Below, piece after piece: positions 1 to 8,776 of a stretch of DNA of 64,000 nucleotides. The number at the start of each line of letters is the position of its first letter. The first letter of the stretch is position 1. Source of the DNA: Anabaena subtropica FACHB-260. GTDB lineage: Bacteria > Cyanobacteriota > Cyanobacteriia > Cyanobacteriales > Nostocaceae. The stretch is from contig NZ_JACJRF010000002.1 in assembly GCF_014697105.1 (NCBI RefSeq), positions 1 through 64,000 of the forward strand, read 5' to 3'. The notes beneath the pieces are model-generated. The model was not told the DNA's origin and made no database searches. It worked only from the letters and a program-made list of their open reading frames with translations. The translations under genes and the position numbers were made by a program.

Positions 1-125
1 GATATCGGGCATGGGCTGATTGTGGTTTTTGAGTTGTCGTTGTGAGAGACAATAACTCTACTACATCGGCCCTCTCTCTTCATCCTCTTATTTTGGCTAA
101 GGTATTGTTACAAGGAAAGGATTTC

Positions 126-380
126 ATGAGGAACATACAACTGTACTTCGCTAAAGCCTCTACCTTCTCTCAAGGTACTCGTGTAGTCTTATTGGAAAAA
201 GGCATTGACTTCACCCCAATAGAAATTGACTTACAGAACAAACTAGATGGATATACGCAGATTTCGCGCTATGGCAAAGTTCCAGCTATCAAGCATGGGG
301 ATGTCATCATCTATGAATCTACCGCAGAAAAAACAGTGGTTTTAGCAATACAATCGGGTTATCCTTTAAAAACCTTTTAG
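126..380 (+). pseudogene. Glutathione S-transferase N-terminal fragment
   Basis: The first ~70 residues read as the thioredoxin-fold N-terminal domain of a glutathione S-transferase: an N-terminal beta strand and serine-containing loop ([10 protein letters not shown]), the GKVPAI cis-proline motif, and the glutathione-contacting YES triplet. Immediately after YES the expected continuation (helix 3 and the all-helical C-terminal domain) is absent and about 17 unrelated residues lead to a stop. The protein is ~84 residues where a full GST has ~200-220. I chose the ATG at 126 because AGGAAAGG lies five bases upstream; longer starts add a tail unlike GSTs. The stop lies four bases before the next gene. 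This looks like a deletion that removed the rest of the GST and joined the stump to the EamA gene. The stump is unlikely to be a working enzyme. Confidence 0.7.
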
Positions 381-384
381 CAAG

Positions 385-1338
385 TTGGGCATTCTGACAG
401 TTCTTCTATCTGCTTTTGTTTTATCGTTCCACAACGTTACCGTGCGAGTTTTGTTTTCAGAACATCTCGTACTAGGTTTCTTTTTACTTGGTGGATACGT
501 TAAACCGGATTTGCAGAACTCATTATTGCTGATGTTCATGCGAATGCTACTGGTGGTTCCACTTATGGCATCTCTAGCATTTAAGCTATATCCATCTGCT
601 GGAAAAGAATTCCGAGACTTGTTCAGGCGCGAAAGCACTGATGTTTTGCTCCAAGCATTGGGCTGTGGAGTATTGATGTTTGTGTATATTGCGTTACTCT
701 ACGTTGCTATTGGGTTAATTCCTACTGGAATTGCCATGACCATATTTTTTACTTATCCCGTGTTTACGGCGCTGCTTGCTTGGAGGTTTTTTGGCGAACG
801 TCCTACACTCTTCCGTTGGCTAGTAATGATGATTATTCTAGGGGGTGGCGTCCTCACAATTCCTCAATCTTCTGCTGCTTACGGCAGTGACACCATCACT
901 ACTGGCATTTTCGCCAGCGTTGGTTCTGGGGTTGTTTATGCTTTTTATAAAGTCCTAGCCCAAAAATGTTTGGAAAAATTCCATCCAGTTCCCTTCACTT
1001 GGATTAGTTTTACCTGCACCCTACTGCTCTCTGGTGTAAGCTTACTGTTCTGGCCACGTACCAGCACCCAACTTGATTGGACACCCCTGTGGATTGGCAG
1101 TATTTTTTCAGGTTTAGTTAGTTTCATGGGACACACTTTCAATAATGTGGGAATTCGCATGATTGGTGCAACTAAGGCTTCTATCATCGGCGCAAGCAGT
1201 CCAGCATTAACAACATTAGTCGCATGGACAACAATTAGCGAAACTTTAAACCTGATTCAAAGCTTGGGGATTTGTATTGTCACATTAGGAATTGCACTGT
1301 TGAGTGGAGAAAGCTTTGTACGTAGACGTAGCTCATAA
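385..1338 (+). CDS. EamA/DMT-family membrane transporter
   Basis: The protein is 317 residues with about ten hydrophobic helices arranged as two similar halves, as in EamA (drug/metabolite transporter) permeases. The first half holds the YIALLYVAIGLIPTG segment and the second ends in a VTLGIALLSG-type last helix. The family exports or imports small metabolites across the inner membrane; the substrate cannot be read from sequence. The start is uncertain. The frame opens at a TTG just after a stop at 367-369, and no clear Shine-Dalgarno is visible. The natural 5' end may have been lost in the deletion that truncated the GST stump directly upstream. Alternatively the transporter may now be read from the GST promoter. 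Downstream is repeat-rich spacer and a convergent gene. Confidence 0.75.
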   Translation: MGILTVLLSAFVLSFHNVTVRVLFSEHLVLGFFLLGGYVKPDLQNSLLLMFMRMLLVVPLMASLAFKLYPSAGKEFRDLFRRESTDVLLQALGCGVLMFVYIALLYVAIGLIPTGIAMTIFFTYPVFTALLAWRFFGERPTLFRWLVMMIILGGGVLTIPQSSAAYGSDTITTGIFASVGSGVVYAFYKVLAQKCLEKFHPVPFTWISFTCTLLLSGVSLLFWPRTSTQLDWTPLWIGSIFSGLVSFMGHTFNNVGIRMIGATKASIIGASSPALTTLVAWTTISETLNLIQSLGICIVTLGIALLSGESFVRRRSS

Positions 1339-1389
1339 AATTGCTCAACAATAGGTGTTAATGAGTGATTAATTTGTAAAGTAACGCCT

Positions 1390-1498
1390 GATGTGAATTA
1401 GCAACGCCTCTTATCCCACAAGAGTTTCAAGACTCACTCAAAATCACAGTTTTGTGAATACGTACAGAATTACAAGGGTTTCAAGACTAATTCACATT
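1390..1498. repeat. Short inverted-repeat element in spacer
   Basis: Two perfect 11-base inverted arms (ATGTGAATTAG at 1391-1401 and its complement at 1487-1497) bound ~108 bases. Inside are two near-identical 17-base direct copies (ACAAGRGTTTCAAGACT at 1418-1434 and 1472-1488). This may be a small decayed MITE-like element or a pair of regulatory repeats. The surrounding 1339-1758 spacer contains no convincing ORF. Confidence 0.45.
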
Positions 1499-1540
1499 AA
1501 ACGTAAGTATTTAATTTTTGATTTCATGCAGAGAAAGACA

Positions 1541-1562
1541 CTTCCGTAGGCGGGTTTCCCGA
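1541..1562. repeat. Interspersed repeat containing GTAGGCGGGTTTCCCG
   Basis: The 16-base core at 1546-1561 recurs in reverse orientation at 53687-53702. Its own CGGG/CCCG content makes it partly self-complementary. Two copies in unrelated spacers suggest a small interspersed repeat family. Confidence 0.5.
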
Positions 1563-1758
1563 TTTGTACCCCTACGGGGAAACAAGCTAAGCCCAGCGTC
1601 TCCGTCAGGGTACTAGTGGGATTTAGACAAATGCGGTGTGACAATTGATGAAGAAACATTGGTTATGAAATACTCTATTAGATGATTACTTCATTACTTG
1701 AAGTATCATTCTATTCCTCCGTTTTCCTAATTAATACCGCAATCAACAACGCCGGAAA

Positions 1759-2925
1759 TTAAAATGCGTTTCTCCTACGAAATATTGAGGAAAAGTTGAC
1801 GGCTATCCATCTGAACAAAAGCTTATTCACATCATCAGCACGTTCTTGCTGCATCCAATGACCCGAATCGATCTGACTAATTATCAGACGCAGACATTTT
1901 TTCTTCATCGGGTTCATCAGATTGGTTCTTACCGTATCGTTGATATAGTCGTAAGTACCGGAAAGGAAAAGAGCCGGCATTTTGAGTACGCCATTGTCCA
2001 GAGCTTCATTAGCATACACCACATTGTCTGCGTCGTTCACGTACAGAGAATTTACACCAAAAAAACCAGTGCGTTTATATGCGTCAACATAGATAGCCAG
2101 ATCAGATGGACTGAGAATAGCAGTGTCTAGAGGTACATCTGGTGCTACACCAGTAGGGCCGAACCAACTACCTTGTAGTCGAACGAAGGATGTTGGAAAA
2201 GGCTGACCAGCTTGTGTTGGATCGCCCCGACGCAATAAAACTTTGAAGGTATTATCGAGATTAGCTTCAAAATCTCGCGTTGCAATATCAAAATTCTCTT
2301 GATAAAACTTGTAGTATTCATATTGTCCATAGGGGAACTGAATTTCAGGGTAAACTCTGCGGTCAATAAACTCTCTTAATCTTTCCACACCACGTTCAAG
2401 GGTGTCATACGGAACAGTCAAAGCAACAACCCCATGACAACGGTTAGGATGATGACTAGCAATATTCCAAACTACAGGTGCGCCCCAATCATGCCCAACC
2501 CAGATAGCTTGATCAATGCCCAGGTTATCAACCAATTCGAGCATATCTTGAACTATCTCGCGTTGAGCATAAGCGGAATTGCTACTGTAGAGGTTTGACC
2601 GACCGCACCCCCGCAAGTCTGGTGCAATCACACGAAAACCAAGTGACGAGAATGCTGCCAGCTGATTCCGCCAAGCCCAGGAAATCTCAGGCCAGCCATG
2701 AACAAAAACGATCGCCGATCTGCTTGTTGTTGGCCCGGCTTCCAGATAATAACTCTGGTGGCGCGCTGTGCGGACATACCCTGTCCTAATGTGCTGCTTG
2801 ATCTGACCAAAATACTGATTTTGCGGTTCTATTTTTTCCTGGGCTTTTAGTTGCGAATCTAGTAGAAAAGTTGCTCCCATCGTTGCAAATGCACTAGCAC
2901 CCATGAGAATATTTCTGCGTTTCAT
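1759..2925 (-). CDS. Exported alpha/beta-hydrolase, epoxide-hydrolase-like
   Basis: This 388-residue protein opens with MKRR followed by a hydrophobic stretch, a Tat- or Sec-type export signal, and then an alpha/beta-hydrolase fold. The oxyanion motif HGWP, the nucleophile elbow GHDWGAP (Asp rather than Ser) and the late catalytic His in SGHWMQQE match the soluble epoxide hydrolase/haloalkane dehalogenase branch. HGxP plus an Asp nucleophile favours epoxide hydrolase. It would open an epoxide to a diol outside the cytoplasmic membrane. The start is supported by GGAGAG a few bases upstream. It lies last in the long minus-strand run, separated from the SDR by 267 bases holding a strong hairpin, so it may be its own transcription unit. 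A dehalogenase role is the main alternative and would be notable beside halogenase-like genes. Confidence 0.75.
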   Translation of the reverse strand: MKRRNILMGASAFATMGATFLLDSQLKAQEKIEPQNQYFGQIKQHIRTGYVRTARHQSYYLEAGPTTSRSAIVFVHGWPEISWAWRNQLAAFSSLGFRVIAPDLRGCGRSNLYSSNSAYAQREIVQDMLELVDNLGIDQAIWVGHDWGAPVVWNIASHHPNRCHGVVALTVPYDTLERGVERLREFIDRRVYPEIQFPYGQYEYYKFYQENFDIATRDFEANLDNTFKVLLRRGDPTQAGQPFPTSFVRLQGSWFGPTGVAPDVPLDTAILSPSDLAIYVDAYKRTGFFGVNSLYVNDADNVVYANEALDNGVLKMPALFLSGTYDYINDTVRTNLMNPMKKKCLRLIISQIDSGHWMQQERADDVNKLLFRWIAVNFSSIFRRRNAF

Positions 2926-3117
2926 TACCTATCTCTCCAAATGTTATGGTTAAAACCCACAGACAAAGCATCAGCCATCCATCTATGAAAAGGGATGTTG
3001 TAAGGATGTTGTGTTGTTCAAAAAACCTTGTATACAAATTGCAGTACCACATCTCTGCATTCAGATTTATACCCCGTGGTACTAACAACATTTTTTAGCT
3101 AGTAGATAATCAAGTTT

Positions 3118-3167
3118 GTAGTAAGGACTTTAGTCCTGGTTTTTCTAAGGACTAAAGTCCTTACTAC
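3118..3167. terminator. Perfect 20-bp hairpin between SDR and hydrolase genes
   Basis: Arms at 3118-3137 and 3148-3167 are perfectly complementary across a 10-base loop (core AAGGACTTTAGTCCT). It sits just after the SDR stop codon and before the hydrolase gene, so it could stop minus-strand transcription. It also looks like a dispersed Nostoc repeat, because a degenerate copy (AGTAAGGACTTTAGT) occurs near 54140. Confidence 0.6.
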
Positions 3168-3192
3168 GAACACTCCCAATCATTAAATAGAT

Positions 3193-4059
3193 TCAACTTT
3201 TGCCCAGTCCCAGATTGTTTTCCCTTCGTTGATGCTTAGTCATCCCTTCCATCACCCCACCCATAATCCGGACTCGCGCCCATCGTGGCAAGGTGGAAAG
3301 AGAGTATACCAGCAGTTTTGACAGTGGACCTGGCAGTACTGTGGACTTGCGACCTAAGGCACTTAAAGTAGGTTGAGCCACATCCCCAGGCTTCATTGCC
3401 ATGCCCATCTGCATACCAGCACGGTTGGCAAAGCCGCTATTTGTTGGGGCTGGGGCTGAGGCCAGGACATCAACTCCCAGAGGTGCAAGTTCAACATACA
3501 GTGCTTCAGCTAGGGTCTGCACGTATGCTTTAGTTGCGGCATAGTGAGCAGCGAAGGGCATACCTTGGAATCCGACGATGGAACTCATCAGCACCATACC
3601 ACCACGACCGCGCTTGGCGAATCGTCGCCCAAAGTACCAGCTCACTCCCAAAATGCCACGGCAGTTGACGTTGATCATTTCTATCTCTTGTTCTAGTTGG
3701 GAATCGAGAAACGATCCTGAAGTCCCAAAACCAGCAGATGCAATGAGCAACCCAACATCCAAATCTTGGGTAGCTTTGTCTAGGGTTTCAACTCCTGTGT
3801 CTACAGCTAAATCGAGTCTGACAACCCGGACTTCAGTACCATATCGATTAGTTAATTCAGTGGCTATTTGTTGCAATATTTCTTGGCTACGCGCACACAA
3901 AACAAGATTTAACCCTGCTTCAGCGAGTTGGAATGCTATCTCACGACCTATACCTGATGATGCACCAGTCACTACTGCCCAAGGGCCATAACGGGAGTAG
4001 ATCCGTTTTTGCCAACTACCTCCGGCTTGCCGTCTAGGGACTGAATTGATATTGAGCAT
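3193..4059 (-). CDS. Short-chain dehydrogenase/reductase (SDR)
   Basis: This 288-residue classical SDR has the cofactor motif TGASSGIG near residue 33, an Asp/Arg region suited to NADP(H) (LCARS), a catalytic Ser in MSSIVG and the YAATK catalytic Tyr/Lys pair. It reduces a ketone or oxidises an alcohol on an unknown substrate. GGAG seven bases upstream supports the ATG start. The C-terminal ~70 residues (LSTLPRWARVRIMGG and after) resemble the tail of SDRs that act on lipid-like or long-chain substrates. It starts 53 bases after the devA-like gene, so it probably belongs to the same transcript and is a candidate tailoring reductase for the upstream pathway. Confidence 0.8.
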   Translation of the reverse strand: MLNINSVPRRQAGGSWQKRIYSRYGPWAVVTGASSGIGREIAFQLAEAGLNLVLCARSQEILQQIATELTNRYGTEVRVVRLDLAVDTGVETLDKATQDLDVGLLIASAGFGTSGSFLDSQLEQEIEMINVNCRGILGVSWYFGRRFAKRGRGGMVLMSSIVGFQGMPFAAHYAATKAYVQTLAEALYVELAPLGVDVLASAPAPTNSGFANRAGMQMGMAMKPGDVAQPTLSALGRKSTVLPGPLSKLLVYSLSTLPRWARVRIMGGVMEGMTKHQRRENNLGLGKS

Positions 4060-4112
4060 TTTTTACTCCATTTTTCGCTTATTTTCAGGATGGTGGCTAA
4101 ATATTAGTCGAT

Positions 4113-4787
4113 TTATGATACTAAGTGACCATCTTCCATCTCCACAATGCGGTCTGCAATGTCTAAAATCCGATTATCGTGAGTTACCAACAAGATGGTA
4201 CATCCTTGTTCTTTGGCTAGACGCTGCATGAGGTTGACAACATCTCTACCAGTTTTTTTGTCTAATGCAGCTGTGGGTTCGTCAGCCAACACTAGTTTAG
4301 GATGACTCACTAAAGCACGAGCGATCGCGACCCGTTGTTTTTGTCCACCAGAGAGACTTTCGGGGTAATAATTGATTCTTTCTTCCAGTCCTACCTCTGC
4401 CAGTATGGCTTCAGATTTGATTCTGGCTGCTTCGGGATTAATATCTTCATGTAGTTCAATCGACATCTGTACATTTTGTCTTGCTGTCATAAATGGCAAT
4501 AAGTTATGAGCTTGGAAAATGTAGCCAATAAACCGTCGAGTTTGCACCATTTGCTCCTCATTTGCACGATTCATTTCTCTGTTAAGAATGTTGAGACTGC
4601 CTTCTTGAACCGACCTTAAAGCTCCAATTAACGATAATAAAGTGGTTTTTCCTGAGCCTGAAGGCCCTGTCATAATTACAATTTCTCCAGGATTTATATC
4701 TAAGTTAATATCAAATAAAACTTGCTTTTTTAGATTACCATTACCAAAATAATGATTGAGATTACGAATAGAAATTACAGATTCCAT
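4113..4787 (-). CDS. devA: DevA-type ABC exporter ATPase
   Basis: A 224-residue ATP-binding subunit with Walker A GPSGSGKTT, signature LSGGQKQRVAIARAL, Walker B LVLADEP and the switch His in LLVTHD. It resembles the LolD/MacB/DevA group that powers MacB-like permeases. In Anabaena, DevBCA exports heterocyst glycolipids through TolC. Several DevBCA paralogues exist in these genomes, so this set may serve another lipid-like product. It follows the permease gene by 13 bases, and the membrane-fusion gene precedes both, giving the standard B-C-A order. I use the symbol for family membership, not to claim this is the heterocyst glycolipid locus. Confidence 0.85.
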   Translation of the reverse strand: MESVISIRNLNHYFGNGNLKKQVLFDINLDINPGEIVIMTGPSGSGKTTLLSLIGALRSVQEGSLNILNREMNRANEEQMVQTRRFIGYIFQAHNLLPFMTARQNVQMSIELHEDINPEAARIKSEAILAEVGLEERINYYPESLSGGQKQRVAIARALVSHPKLVLADEPTAALDKKTGRDVVNLMQRLAKEQGCTILLVTHDNRILDIADRIVEMEDGHLVS

Positions 4788-4800
4788 AAATATCTACCCA

Positions 4801-5970
4801 TTAAAAAATATCAGCCGGATCTGCCGATTTAAGTTTGCCTACCGCAGTTGCACCGGAAATGAAACACATCACAATCGTGGCAATAATCACAAACATAGCT
4901 CGATTGAATGTCATTTCTACAGGTAGCAGTGTGGCTTTTTTGGTGACTTCATACTGAATAATAGAAATTAACAATCCCGGAACATAACCTAAAATACTAA
5001 TAAATAAAGCTTGTTGTAAAACCATCGATAGTAAATATTTGTGTCGATATCCCATAGCCTTGAGTGTGGCATATTCAGGTAAATGCTCAGAAACATTTGT
5101 ATAGAGAATTTGATAAACAACCACCATGCCAACGATTAAGCCTAAACCTACACCCAAATTAAAGATAAAACCAATAGCTGTACTACTTTGCCAATAGTTT
5201 TTCTCAAATTGGATAAACTCTTCTTTGGAAAGAATTTTTACATCTGGAGGTAAATAATTTTTAACTTGATTGACAAATTTTTGAGTATCCGTTCCTGATT
5301 TTAATTTAATTAAGCCAACATCAATAAAACCTTTGCGACGATTACCAAAAATCCTGAGGAAATTGACATGACTCACCATTAAATTACCATCAGAGCCGAA
5401 AGATGTTCCCATCTGGAATAAACCGACTACATCAATTCTGCGATTATTACCCCCGCTACCTACTTCTGTAGACACAGGCTTTTGCTGTTCAAAATTGGCA
5501 ACAATCGGGCCAAACTCAGAGCGAGAACTGCTGTCAAATAAAACTGTGTCAGATATTTTTAAAGCTTCAATATAATCATTAACTCCTGGCAAATTAAATA
5601 TGCGATAACGTAAATCAAAACCAATTACAAATAGGTTACGCCAATAATTTCTAGTTTCAGGGTTTTTCCATTGAGCAAAATCTAAATATACGGGAGTGAC
5701 AAAATCAACTTCGGAAAACCCCAGGACTTGATTTAAACGTCTTTCTGGAAATGTTTCCATAGCAATTAAAGAGGTAGAACGGGGACTAATTAAAAAATAA
5801 TCTCCCTCTAATCCCTTATGCAGACGAACGGCACTATCAAATAGAGCATCACGGATGCCAAGCTGCATGAAGATAATCACAACGGCGAAAATTACTCCCG
5901 AAAGTGCAACTATCAACCTGACTTTTTGATATCTAAGTTGTAACCAAGCTGTAGGTAATTTACTGAACAT
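4801..5970 (-). CDS. devC: DevC-type ABC exporter permease
   Basis: This 389-residue permease has one N-terminal helix (VRLIVALSGVIFAVVIIFMQ), a ~230-residue periplasmic domain, and three C-terminal helices (residues ~265-385), the FtsX/MacB topology. It fits the DevC family, with the characteristic stretch AWLQLRYQKVRL near the start. It forms the trans-membrane part of a tripartite exporter with the ATPase 13 bases downstream and the membrane-fusion protein 23 bases upstream. The tight spacing indicates one transcript. The substrate is inferred only from context to be the lipid- or polyene-like product of the adjacent synthase. Confidence 0.85.
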   Translation of the reverse strand: MFSKLPTAWLQLRYQKVRLIVALSGVIFAVVIIFMQLGIRDALFDSAVRLHKGLEGDYFLISPRSTSLIAMETFPERRLNQVLGFSEVDFVTPVYLDFAQWKNPETRNYWRNLFVIGFDLRYRIFNLPGVNDYIEALKISDTVLFDSSSRSEFGPIVANFEQQKPVSTEVGSGGNNRRIDVVGLFQMGTSFGSDGNLMVSHVNFLRIFGNRRKGFIDVGLIKLKSGTDTQKFVNQVKNYLPPDVKILSKEEFIQFEKNYWQSSTAIGFIFNLGVGLGLIVGMVVVYQILYTNVSEHLPEYATLKAMGYRHKYLLSMVLQQALFISILGYVPGLLISIIQYEVTKKATLLPVEMTFNRAMFVIIATIVMCFISGATAVGKLKSADPADIF

Positions 5971-5993
5971 ATAAAACTCATATCTGATATTAA

Positions 5994-7310
5994 CTAATTT
6001 CTTTGACTCACCTGAGAATCACCTGTGTTGATGATGACATTCACTTGTAAATTCGTTAAGTTGGCAACTTTTGCACTAGATTCTTGATCTAGGCGAATTT
6101 TTACTTCAACTACTCTGGCATCAGCATCAGCAACAGGATCAGTACCTAAGGCGTTTTTTGTGCTAATCTTCCAGCCAATTTCATCGACAGTTCCGGTTAA
6201 TTCGTCTACTACACCTTGCGCTTTGATAGTTGCAGTTTGATCGGCACGGACTCTAGTGATATCTGTTTCATAGACCTCTGCTTTGACGTACATTTGGTCA
6301 GTTTTACCTAACTCTACAATGCCATCGTTACCAACTAGTTCACCAGGCCAAGTCTGTATTTTTAGAACACGGCTATTGCGAGGCGATCGCACAAAGGCCA
6401 TATCGAACTGAGCTTGCGCTTGCTGTACAGATGCTTTGGCTGATTCCAGTTCTGATTGTGCCAATCTGACATCTACCGGACGGACTTCGGCGACTGAGTT
6501 CAAAGTTGCTTTTGCTTCCTGGATTTGTTGGCGATTGGTGGCGACGGTGCGCTCTAAGTTAGCTTGAGCTTCAGCAATCTGCTCTTCATTTGTACTGATA
6601 ATGCGCTCCAGATTGGCTTGTGCTTCCTTAAGAGTTTCTCGGGTGGTGTTTTGTTGCAAGCAAAAACTATCTCGTTGTTGCTCTGGGACTGCTCCTTGTT
6701 GATATAAACTTTCATAGCGATCGCAATTGAGGCGAGCAATTTGTAATTCGGCGTTAATCCTTTCAATAGTGGCTTTTTGGGCGCTGCTTTCCCCTGATAA
6801 CTTGGCTTTTAAGCTGGCAATAGTGGCTCTTTGAGTAGCAATTTGTCCTTGGAGTTCGGCTTGGGTACGTCCAAATCTGGCATCTTGAGCGTTAATATCT
6901 CCTCTTTTTGCTCCTGCTTTAACTTGCAAAAGACGAGCTTCGGCTACTCTCACTTGTGTTCGCGCTTGTTGGAGAGCTGCTTGTAGGCGATCGTGATTGT
7001 CTAAAATCGCTAATACCTGTCCCGTATTGACTTGATCTCCTTGTTTGACAAACAGTTTCTGCACCTTTGCTCCTTCCATAAAAGCTGGAGCTGAGATTTT
7101 AATTACTTCTCCCTGGGGTTCTAGATATCCTGTTGCTGCCACAGATGTAGGGGTAGCGTCAACGGTTTGAGAAATAACTGGAGGACTAGAAGTTGCTGAC
7201 TGCAAACGTAGTAAATGATAAGTGATCACAGCACCCGTGATCAAAGCCGCAGTCATTAATACACCAGTTTTTGCCCATCCTGTTGGTTTGAAAGCTAGTG
7301 GTATTTTCAT
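5994..7310 (-). CDS. devB: DevB-type membrane-fusion (HlyD-like) protein
   Basis: The 438-residue protein has an N-terminal membrane anchor (residues ~14-32), a split lipoyl/barrel-sandwich domain (VKQGDQVNTGQVLAIL), and a long alpha-helical hairpin of ~200 residues. The hairpin carries repeated AQANLER/TNEEQIAEAQ-type segments, and a beta-barrel C-terminus follows. This is the periplasmic adaptor that would link the DevCA-like pump to an outer-membrane TolC channel; no TolC gene is present in the window. The hairpin repeats are near-tandem (LERIISTNEEQIAEAQAN, then LERTVATNRQQIQEAKAT), suggesting internal duplication that lengthens the hairpin. The start is ATG at 7310. I saw no convincing NtcA box in the 98 bases upstream. 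Confidence 0.85.
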   Translation of the reverse strand: MKIPLAFKPTGWAKTGVLMTAALITGAVITYHLLRLQSATSSPPVISQTVDATPTSVAATGYLEPQGEVIKISAPAFMEGAKVQKLFVKQGDQVNTGQVLAILDNHDRLQAALQQARTQVRVAEARLLQVKAGAKRGDINAQDARFGRTQAELQGQIATQRATIASLKAKLSGESSAQKATIERINAELQIARLNCDRYESLYQQGAVPEQQRDSFCLQQNTTRETLKEAQANLERIISTNEEQIAEAQANLERTVATNRQQIQEAKATLNSVAEVRPVDVRLAQSELESAKASVQQAQAQFDMAFVRSPRNSRVLKIQTWPGELVGNDGIVELGKTDQMYVKAEVYETDITRVRADQTATIKAQGVVDELTGTVDEIGWKISTKNALGTDPVADADARVVEVKIRLDQESSAKVANLTNLQVNVIINTGDSQVSQRN

Positions 7311-7408
7311 GGAGCTATCCTGTAAAAGTAGGAAAAATTTCTGATGTGTTCGATCTACTGCTAGTTATATACCTTAAATGCACATTGGAGTACCGTATTT
7401 CAGAAGAT

Positions 7409-8719
7409 TTATGCCAAATTTCTGATTTTAGGCGCGTTTAAATAAGCTTGGGGATTTTCGGGATCAAATTCCAAGCCATTAAAAAATTTCTCTACACCCC
7501 TGGATGTACTGGCAGGGATGGCTTTTTCCTGGCCGATGAATTTTGCAGTTTCTCGCCACAAATCTTCACGATTGACAGCATTAATTAAAGATTTGCTATC
7601 AAAGTCTGGTGAGCGATGTCCCCAGCGCATATCTTCAGTCAGAAACCACAAGTCGTGACTTTTGTAAGGATAGGAAGCACTGTCAGTCCAGAATTTAATT
7701 CTATGGGGACTGTTTTCTACTACCCGCCCATTACCATAATCAAACTTACCCAATAGGCGATCGCGCATAAAATCGATTTTGATGCCGATCCACTCTCGCT
7801 CGGACAAAATTTGCAACATTTCCTCTTTATTTTCCGGGCGATCGCACCACATCTGCGCTTCCATCACTGCTGCCAATATTGCTCTAGCCGCCTTGGGATG
7901 CTTATCCACCCAGTCAGCGCGCATAACCAGTGCTTTTTCGGGATGATTATTCCACAATTCGCCAGTAGTGACGCTGGAATATCCAAACCCCTGTTTTATC
8001 AGTCGGTGATGCCAAGGATCTACACAGGAGAAGGCATCCATACTACCTGCCCGCATATTAGCTACCATTTGCGGTGGTGGCATTGTCACTAATGTTAAAT
8101 CTTTTTGTGGATCTATACCACCATAAGCAAGCCACCAACGCATGAAAAAATCACCTGTACATCTAGGGAAAGGAACAGCACATCGCACTGTTTCCCCAGA
8201 CCTAGTCTTCTGTTCAAATCTTCGTTTAAGAGCAGAGCTATCCAAACCAAGGTTTAAATTCTTCAGAGCATTGGTAATGGAAATCCCTTGTCCATTCACA
8301 TTCATACGAGCCAATATATACATCGGAATTTTGCGCCGATAGCTAATCTCGCCTGTGGCAATTAAGTATGCCATATTAAAAAGTAAATGAGAACCATCCA
8401 ACCCTTCATCTTCTGATCCCAACATCATTTTGTCCCTTTGAACAGCCCAAGAAGGTTGTTTCTTCACCTGGACATCAGGCATACCATACTTAGCAAAAAA
8501 ACCCTTTGTTTTGGCAATAATTAAAGGACAACAGCTGGTAACAGGAATAAAACCCAATGTTGCTTTTGTAACTTCAGGAGTGTCACTCTCACCAGCATAC
8601 GCTCCTAAACTTAAGTTGGTAAAAGTATTACTGGATGTGGGGCGATGGTTGAAGGTTTGAGTTAACAGGGCTGCTGCACCGGTAGTGATGATAAATTTGC
8701 GTCTAGAAAGCTTTTTCAT
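7409..8719 (-). CDS. NrtA/CmpA-type ABC substrate-binding protein
   Basis: A 436-residue solute-binding protein with a canonical twin-arginine signal (SRRKFI followed by a hydrophobic stretch). It aligns by eye with nitrate/bicarbonate binding proteins NrtA and CmpA: the Trp of QPSWAVQRD and the Gln of NVNGQGIS are retained. The first ligand loop, usually TDAAPL or TDSAPL, reads TSCCPL, and the CVGEPW-type motif reads CVDPWHHR, so the ligand may not be nitrate. It is the last gene of a permease-ATPase-binding protein operon (57 bases after the ATPase). Cyanate, nitrite or an organic anion are alternatives. No nitrate reductase, carbonic anhydrase or cyanase gene is adjacent. Confidence 0.75.
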   Translation of the reverse strand: MKKLSRRKFIITTGAAALLTQTFNHRPTSSNTFTNLSLGAYAGESDTPEVTKATLGFIPVTSCCPLIIAKTKGFFAKYGMPDVQVKKQPSWAVQRDKMMLGSEDEGLDGSHLLFNMAYLIATGEISYRRKIPMYILARMNVNGQGISITNALKNLNLGLDSSALKRRFEQKTRSGETVRCAVPFPRCTGDFFMRWWLAYGGIDPQKDLTLVTMPPPQMVANMRAGSMDAFSCVDPWHHRLIKQGFGYSSVTTGELWNNHPEKALVMRADWVDKHPKAARAILAAVMEAQMWCDRPENKEEMLQILSEREWIGIKIDFMRDRLLGKFDYGNGRVVENSPHRIKFWTDSASYPYKSHDLWFLTEDMRWGHRSPDFDSKSLINAVNREDLWRETAKFIGQEKAIPASTSRGVEKFFNGLEFDPENPQAYLNAPKIRNLA

Positions 8720-8776
8720 AAAAATTTGGGACTAGGAAACAGTATTGTTATTCAACACTAACTAAACAGGTTTTTA

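Noticed and set aside
1418-1488. Two 17-base direct repeats as a CRISPR
   Set aside because: Only two short copies with no regular spacer series, no cas genes in the window, and the repeats sit inside an inverted-repeat element.
7311-7408. NtcA site upstream of the devB-like gene
   Set aside because: I looked for GTA-N8-TAC. The nearest match on the minus strand (GTACTCCAATGTGC) ends in TGC, so nitrogen control is not supported.
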